In this document: one piece after another, positions 58,101 through 64,000 of the stretch
How the letters are laid out: each line of letters starts with the position of its first letter
Position numbering within the stretch: position 1 is the first letter of the stretch
Translations under genes and position numbers: made by a program
The notes under the pieces: generated by a model
Databases searched by the model: none
What the model was told of the DNA's origin: nothing
The model's input: only the letters and a program-made list of their open reading frames with translations
Assembly: GCA_026214975.1 (NCBI GenBank)
Contig: CM047805.1
Span: 110,727,845 to 110,791,844, forward strand
Origin: Gentiana macrophylla
Lineage: Eukaryota; Streptophyta; Magnoliopsida; Gentianales; Gentianaceae
Direction of reading: 5' to 3'
Length of the DNA: 64,000 bases

Positions 58101-60555
58101 CTACAGCTGGGTTGCTGTAGTACAAGTAGTCCGATTATGATTGGTTTTCTTTCCACAGCGGCTGCATTTCAGAAGTCGTGTTGACTCGCCCCTTGATGGA
58201 AAATGTTTCTTACGGGGTCGTCCCGGTTGTCTCCTAGAGAAAGGAGGTAACACTACAGGTGCAGCAGGCATGACATAACGTTGATCATTATATGCAATTG
58301 GATATATCGGATGCGCGTATGATTCGGCATATGTTTGGGTCAGGTAGTAATTGCCAACAAACTGGTACAATCCATACCCAGTTTTCATAATCGCAGCAGC
58401 TCCAGGTGGACATGGATAACCAACTGCTTGCCAACGAAGACATGAGCAAGAAAAGTCGTGTAAATTAACCGTAGCAGTCGGTGATGAATGAACCTCATAC
58501 TGAAAACGGGTTGAGCTGACAACGTTCCACTTTCTGCATTCATCCATTGCTTCCGATAGGCTGGCGTCAATCTTAGGACAGACAACAGATGTCCATAATG
58601 ATGCAACTTGCCTCCTATCTGCAATCATGTTCAAGAACAATAAAGGTACATGAAAAATGTCACCAAACAGAATAACAAGAACAATCGGAGGAAATGTAAA
58701 AGTAACACAGACAATGATAAAAACCTGAATGAAGTTTCATTATCTTGACACGAATGCAATCAACCATTTGAGCCACAGGAAGGTAACGTTCTTTAAGAAC
58801 CCAAGCGTTAAAAGACTCAGCTGCAGAGGAGGACATATGACCATATCGATCACCCTGGAAATATGCATTAGTCCAACTTTCAGGCTGCAGGTTTTCAAAA
58901 AACTCACGTACAGGCGCGCCGCCTTGACGAATCATTTCATCCATTTTCCGGTGGAAAATATCAAGAGTAGAAGCATATGCACACTCAGTGAGTAAGGAAA
59001 CCAGCCGATTCCTAAGGAATTTACCTACATCTCGACGAGAACACTTTGCCCGCAAGTTTAGTTTAAGATGATACAAACAAAACGCATGAAATGCAGCTGG
59101 GAAAACAGTGGAAATAGAATCAATCAAACCGGTATTACGATCAGTAATGAACGTCAGATTCCGGTCTGGATTAAGAAATTCCCTCATATGAGACAGGAAC
59201 CAGTGCCAATTCTCATAGCTTTCAGAGTCAACGACGGCAAAACACAATGGATAAATACCTGCCACAAAAAAAATTAAATTTGCATAACAACAAGTAAATC
59301 ACCAAATTAAATTGTATAATATTACAGTGGTACAATCCAGTGCAAACATTTCACCTGTACACATTGACAGAAGAATGATTTTATAAACAAAATAGCCATA
59401 GCTAACAAGTTTCATAAATATGCAATGATTGACTACGAAAAGAGGGTAAAAATGTAATGCAGATTACAATAATCACCTTGATTGCCATCCTTGCCGGTGG
59501 CTGAAAGCAAATGACCCTTATACTGCGACTTCAAATGAGCCCCATCTAGAAAAAGCAATGGCCGGCAAGAATTAAACCCACGTATGCAACCATTGAAAGC
59601 TACAAAGAGTCGTTGAAATCTTCTTGATACAGGATCAACATCCAAAAAAATACAAGAACCTGGATTTGACACGTTCACACTTTCAACGTAAGCAGGCAAA
59701 CTATTGAACGAGTGTTTGATATCACCAAAGACAACACCTCTTGCTTTCTCTACACCAGCTCTAGCAATATCATACGAAACAGGATAACCAAATTGAGAAA
59801 AAAATTCCTTAACTTCTGATGGCGTCATCGATGGTTTTTCACGGACATTGTCCCGAATCACATCACATACAAGGTTAGAACTCATTCTTCTGCCTCCAAA
59901 TGAACGTCCAGCAGACCCACAAGTATGAATGTTGCATAATTGCCTAACATAAAAAAAACCCATTCCCAATTTCCTTAGTTGCATAGACCATCCACCCACA
60001 CCCAGTGTACTCTTTCATCGCACATATTGCTTTAATTCTGTTACGGTCATTCTTCAGGTACACATAATGAAAACCACTCTTCAAACTCAACTTCTGCAAA
60101 CATAACCTAAATTGGGGAGCACCACATTCAAAAACACTGTCATCATCCAAAACAATCTTATCCCACCCTAAACTCATAGATGATCTGTCATTCAGCGAGC
60201 ACACTGATCTAGCACAATGCTCATCAGTATCTTCGACGATATTCGGCAATTCCTCTAATTCCTCCAAATTAACAGAGGCACTAGAATTCAAAGATCCACT
60301 ATTGGAATACGGTAATACGTCAATGTGAAGACGATTAACATTAAAAGAGTCAGCAGCAACAAACATACTACGCACGTCCTCATCACTCACTAACATACAC
60401 CTACTACAATTTGGTAGTTTATAATACAACCGTAATCCTGTAGGTGACAAACATGACCATTTACAACAAATTCTGTCCGAAATTGCAGCCAATGTGTCAC
60501 CCAGGTTAATAGCCAAAACACAAGTTTCCTCATTGAAAGTGCACAGAAGAAGCAT
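58101..60555 (-). CDS. MuDR-type transposase, about 709 aa (one homopolymer frameshift)
   Basis: Three exons on the minus strand: 60555-59477, 59258-58725 and 58618-58101, with GT-AG introns that keep the frame (GNQ|GIYPL; HS|DRRQ). Order: N-terminal domain with GCGWMVYATKE, QLCNIHTCG and PSEVKEFFSQFGYPVSY; DDE core with FLDGAHLKSQYKG (about residue 334), FITDRNTG (about 400) and SSAAESFNAW (about 505), all three acidic residues present; a SWIM finger CSCLRWQ...GYPCPPGAAA; a C-terminal zinc knuckle CSRCGKKTNHNRTTC. It cuts and rejoins element ends. Two oddities: eight T instead of seven at about 59955-59963 shifts the frame, and the SWIM His is Pro. It starts at ATG 60555, 0.5 kb from the right TIR. 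Confidence 0.88.
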
Positions 60556-60889
60556 TGTCTCTTAAGACATAAAACCTAAATGAACAGAAGAATGGAAATT
60601 AGTTACAAAAAACAGTTAATTTACAGTGGGAATATCAGAGCAATGTACATTAATGTAACATGAATATTTAGAACAATAAAATGCTGTTGTGAATCCTATT
60701 TGTAGATGAAATATGCTTCAGATGATAAGCAAATGAACCGGAAAGACACTAACCTATGTTATGGACTTCACCAGAGGAAGTTTATCGTATGAAATTTATC
60801 TGCATCAAGCAGCATAAATTGAGTTTGCACTGATACAAAATAACGGTGGCAGTGAACGTGGAGGAATGGAGTGAAAAACGGGGAAAACT

Positions 60890-61067
60890 GATTGGCGAAT
60901 TCACAGGAATAAGGCAACTTACTACAGTTTTGTAACTGTTAAAAAAAATAAAAGCAAGGGTATAATGGTCCATGGACAACATAATTTGTCCTTAATGACA
61001 TAAAAACAATGTCACTGGACTAAATCCCTAATACTACACCTAAATTGTCCTTTTTAACATTTTACCC
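60890..61067 (-). repeat. Right terminal inverted repeat of the MULE
   Basis: Mirror of 53049-53228. It is followed by the 9-bp target copy TAAAAAATA and likely contains the promoter of the transposase gene. Confidence 0.93.
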
Positions 61068-61076
61068 TAAAAAATA

Positions 61077-61921
61077 TATGCCCATGTTTCTGTTTAGACA
61101 AGCGCCAGTTTTTTTCCCTTTTAGTTTAATTTTCTTCGTTAAGGGTATTTGAGTCTATCGACTTAATTTGTGTCGTTATAGCCAAATAAGATTTCTTAAT
61201 GTCCTATTTACCTAATTAAGTTTATTTTGTGTCCTTTTTGACCATTGCCCTTTTTTTTTTTTTTTTTTTTTAATATCAATTCTTTAGGCTTTTAAAAAAA
61301 ATTAAATCTCCTTGAGGTAAACTCAGACGGTTGGGAGCTCTTTTGAGGTGTTGAAATCTGCTGTTGATAACGGTATTAGGGTGTTTGAATATTATTTATC
61401 TATAAGTATGATATGAAATATCTCACCTTTGACCCTTATATGACTTGAAGAGCTACTCTCATCAGTATTGAAATAGAAAGGAAATTGAAAATCTGCTTAC
61501 AAATAACTGGTTTTGATGATTCTTTTAACTTGTTTTGATCCCAACCTGAGGAGGTGATTTCTTACCCTTTGTTCCACTTACTTATTTGTATTGTTTGGTA
61601 CTAAGGTGTTGCTAGGCTGTTTGGGTCACACTCCAATGTTTTATGACTTGAAACCTAGGGGTCATGTTTGGATGTAAGATGTTTATGTTTGGGAGCCTAC
61701 CCTTTAAAGGGCACCACAATTTTTCTACCGGAGGGACCACAACACTCCTAAAACATAGATGATTACCTAAGGAGGCACTACACACTAAGTTTTGGGAGCC
61801 TTTAAGGGCCCCACACTAAATCTTTAAGGGCACCACACTAAATTTAAATCTACTTGTGCACCTAAATTGAGGGGCACCACACTTTCACGTGCTATTCTAC
61901 TTAAGGCACTGCACCACATTG

Positions 61922-61965
<44 letters not shown>

Positions 61966-62430
61966 TTTTTGTGGAACATTTGTTGGAAATTGAATGAGGT
62001 GGGAGAAATGTTAAAACTTTCAGCTGAAATAGACATGATTTTTTGTTTTATTATAGTTTTTTTCCTTGTCCAAACATGTTTGAGAAGTGTTCACATACCA
62101 TCTACATTGTATGTAAAAGCTTATACGTTTGTTCCTGTGCTGCTATGTGAATTGATGGTTTTATGTTGTGATGCTTCTCTTTCGTGTGTGGGAGCTTTCT
62201 TGGCTGTTTTAGTACTTTGTAGGGATCGATATTAAAGTGTTAAAACATGCAATAATTATCCTTTTTTTTTTTTGCTTATAATATAATAATAATAATAATT
62301 AGAATGATATGTTTGTCTTCCTAGGGTGGGGTTAGTAACAATTCATTATCTAGTATGCCCTCCTTCTTACAAGTTATTCGTGTTTTTGTATTCATCTTCT
62401 GATTGCTGTGTCATTTTGTTGTCTAACTAG
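61077..62430. other. Non-coding flank with short repeats
   Basis: A poly-T run (about 61250-61270), a degenerate GGCACCACACT repeat (about 61700-61920) and a (TA)17 run (61929-61962). It ends in TCTAACTAG, a possible acceptor in front of the F-box exon, so part of it may be an intron. An 88-codon ORF at 61969-62235 has no recognisable features. Confidence 0.5.
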
Positions 62431-63070
62431 GATCGGATCAGTGAGTTACCTGATGACATTCTGGTTGGTATCCTGTCAACCTTAGAATTGAAGGAAGCAG
62501 CACAAAGCAGCATCCTTTCATATCGATGGCGTAATCTGTGGACATATGTCCCACGGCTCCATTTTGATGCTACAAAAGATCAACGCAGATTTCGTCCTAC
62601 GAAAGAGAGGAGGAAACACATGCCTGTTTTTGCAAATTGGGTAAACCCTTTAATTTGCGTGAATTCAGAATTTGGTTTGAGTTGGATAAATGCTACCAGA
62701 ATGAGATTGACAAATGGCTTGAGTATGCATTTGGAAGAGGAGTTCAGAGGCTAGCTGGATTTGAACTTATGTCATGGCGGTATTTCAGACGTACCGAATA
62801 GGGACCGCTGCATTTTCCCCAATCATTTTCTCGAGCAAACAAGTAAGCTTGGTCCAAAAGCTAGCTTCTCTCGTGTCAGAGCATTGTATTTTACAGCGGT
62901 AAATATATCTAGTGAAGCAATTGAAGGCTTGTTGCTTAAGTGTCCATTGCTTGAAGATCTGCGAGTGATTGGGTCGAGAGTGTTGGTCAATCTTGTTGTT
63001 TCTGGTCAATCTCTTTTGTTGAAGCACTTACAAATAAGTGAATGTTGCTGTGTTGAATCCATAGCAATTT

Positions 63071-63647
63071 GAGTGTTCTAAAAAGCGCAAAAGACGATCG
63101 TCTAGGCGCCGCCTAGGCCCTAGGCGCACCCCGAGCGTCTCGAACATACCCTAGGCGACCTCTGCTAGGCGATGGGGTCTTCTGGGCGGTGCTGGGCGGT
63201 CCTGGACGGTCCTGGGCGCCGCCTAGGCGACCTAGACGATTAGGGTTCCATCTGGGCGAACATCCAAGTTTTCCCAAGTGTTTAGACAAGAAAGAGGCAT
63301 ATAGAACACTCATACCTTGATAGTTGATATTGCTGGGCAATAATGATGACGTAGTGTATCAATTTCCCACAATGAGCTCCCGGCACAAAAACACAACTGT
63401 TAAAAGCTTTGTAAACTAGAATTCTTCGGATCAAGTCATCCAAAGTAAAGATATTACACTCTAGAGTTTTCCCCCAAACTGTAAAAAGCTATTACTCTGA
63501 ATGTTGGAACTCAAGAGACTTGTACTCAGACTAGTGTAACCCTAAAACCCCTTAAAACCCTAAAACCGCCCAGGCGCCGCCTGGGCGCCCTAGACCCTAG
63601 GCGCCCCAGTAGCGTACCGACTTCGCCTAGGAGAGTTTTAGAACATT
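63071..63647. mobile_element. hAT-like MITE rich in CCTAGGCGCC repeats
   Basis: 577 bp with inverted ends GTGTTCTAAAA/TTTTAGAACAT and 8-bp TSDs AGCAATTT (63063-63070) and GGCAATTT (63648-63655), seven of eight matching. Removing it restores the F-box frame (ESIAI|SDTNIV). Both ends carry GC-rich arrays of GGCGCC and CCTAGG words (63100-63240 and 63565-63635) that can pair with each other. No coding sequence. Confidence 0.8.
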
Positions 63648-63846
63648 GGCAATTTCCGACACAAATATTGTCTTTCTAAGAGTGTCAGATAGAGGAGAAG
63701 ATGGGCATCTATTGCTAAACCACCTCCCGATGCTTAGTGAGGTGTGGATCAATGGGAGATTCTGTAATAAAAGCATGTTATTTTCCCAATTGGCATGCTG
63801 CCTATCTCAGCTTACAGTTCTGACATTACAAGCAACATATCCTGAG

Positions 63847-63948
63847 GCAAGTGTACAGATTGTTGATAAGTTTTTCTTTGTGGGTTTTTTTATTATTAAA
63901 AGAATCTGATTCTTAATGCTTTTCTGTGTCTTGCATTTCCTTTGTTAG
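63847..63948 (+). other. GC-AG intron in the F-box pseudogene
   Basis: The donor is GAG|GCAAGT and the acceptor TTTGTTAG. Splicing joins ATYPE to MIMGLYKF in phase 0, matching the usual LRR-to-FBD spacing. GC donors followed by AAGT are the known minor class. Confidence 0.65.
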
Positions 63949-64000
63949 ATGATTATGGGGCTTTACAAGTTTCCTGAGCTCAAGAACCTAAGGCGTCTGG

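Larger units (their letters stand above)
53049..61067. mobile_element. Mutator-like element (MULE), two convergent genes, near intact
   Basis: 8,019 bp with a perfect 9-bp TSD TAAAAAATA at 53040-53048 and 61068-61076. Terminal inverted repeats start GGGTAAAATG and are about 180 bp long, the outer 136 bp with one mismatch by eye. Inside are a plus-strand gene (53513-56882) and a minus-strand transposase gene (60555-58101), tail to tail about 1.2 kb apart, each beginning near a TIR. A 9-bp TSD and the transposase type define the Mutator superfamily. The near-identical ends and open genes point to recent movement. Confidence 0.95.
62431..64000 (+). pseudogene. F-box/LRR (FBD-type) gene, broken
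   Basis: The F-box DRISELPDDILVGILSTLELKE...RWRNLWTYVP opens the exon at 62431. Then come FNLREFRIWFELDKCY, the LRR-like LLKCPLLEDLRVIGSRVL...LKHLQIS, and HLPMLSEVWINGRF, and after an intron GLYKFPELKNLRRL at the window edge. Such proteins recruit substrates to SCF ubiquitin ligases. Decay: a small deletion shifts frame at about 62640-62650, another shift or stop is near 62802, and a MITE (63071-63647) interrupts the LRR exon. An earlier exon with the start codon was not found, and the 3' end is outside the window. Confidence 0.85.

Noticed and set aside
51775..61180. An outer pair of MULE-like inverted ends around the MULE (AAGGGTATTT motifs near 51775 and 61140)
   Set aside because: Only short dispersed words agree and no target duplication was found.

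Overview
This is a transposon-dominated stretch of a flowering-plant nuclear genome, most likely a eudicot. The evidence is the set of plant LTR-retrotransposon lineages (Ty1/copia, Ty3/gypsy Tat, Athila-like, chromovirus), a Mutator-like element (MULE) with a SWIM-type transposase, plant-style GT-AG introns and a broken F-box/LRR gene. No bacterial-type gene, CRISPR array or rRNA gene was seen. The species cannot be named from this window.

Layout. Positions 1-1732 hold the 3' end of a decayed copia element. Positions 2711-31956 are one Tat-lineage gypsy element on the minus strand, bounded by a perfect 5-bp target-site duplication (TSD) GATAT. It has gag, protease, RT, an extra archaeal-type RNase H, integrase and a plus-strand antisense gene. 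Inside it sits an Athila-like non-autonomous element (3811-20079, TSD GCGAG), and inside that element's 5' LTR sits a copia-type non-autonomous element (10673-20070, TSD C/TTCTC). A 5' piece of another gypsy element (28500-30117) interrupts the Tat gag.

Positions 32691-50606 are a copia element on the plus strand that took three independent hits: a chromovirus (32832-41678, TSD GTTCG), an Athila-like solo LTR (42016-43736, TSD GAACC) and a small non-autonomous LTR element with a protease-like ORF (46457-49464, TSD TTAGG/A). The tail of another copia copy and a long (TA)n run follow.

Positions 53049-61067 are a nearly intact MULE with a perfect 9-bp TSD and nearly identical terminal inverted repeats. 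It carries two convergent multi-exon genes: a MuDR-type transposase on the minus strand and an intact gene of about 722 codons of unknown function on the plus strand. This recalls the mudrA/mudrB layout of maize MuDR, but with an unrelated-looking second gene, and is the most promising candidate for an undescribed system here. The window ends in an F-box/FBD-like LRR pseudogene split by a hAT-like MITE.

Insertion order follows from nesting: Tat, then the Athila-like element, then the copia-type element; and separately copia, then the chromovirus, solo LTR and small element. Exon, domain and TSD calls were made by eye; no database search was run.
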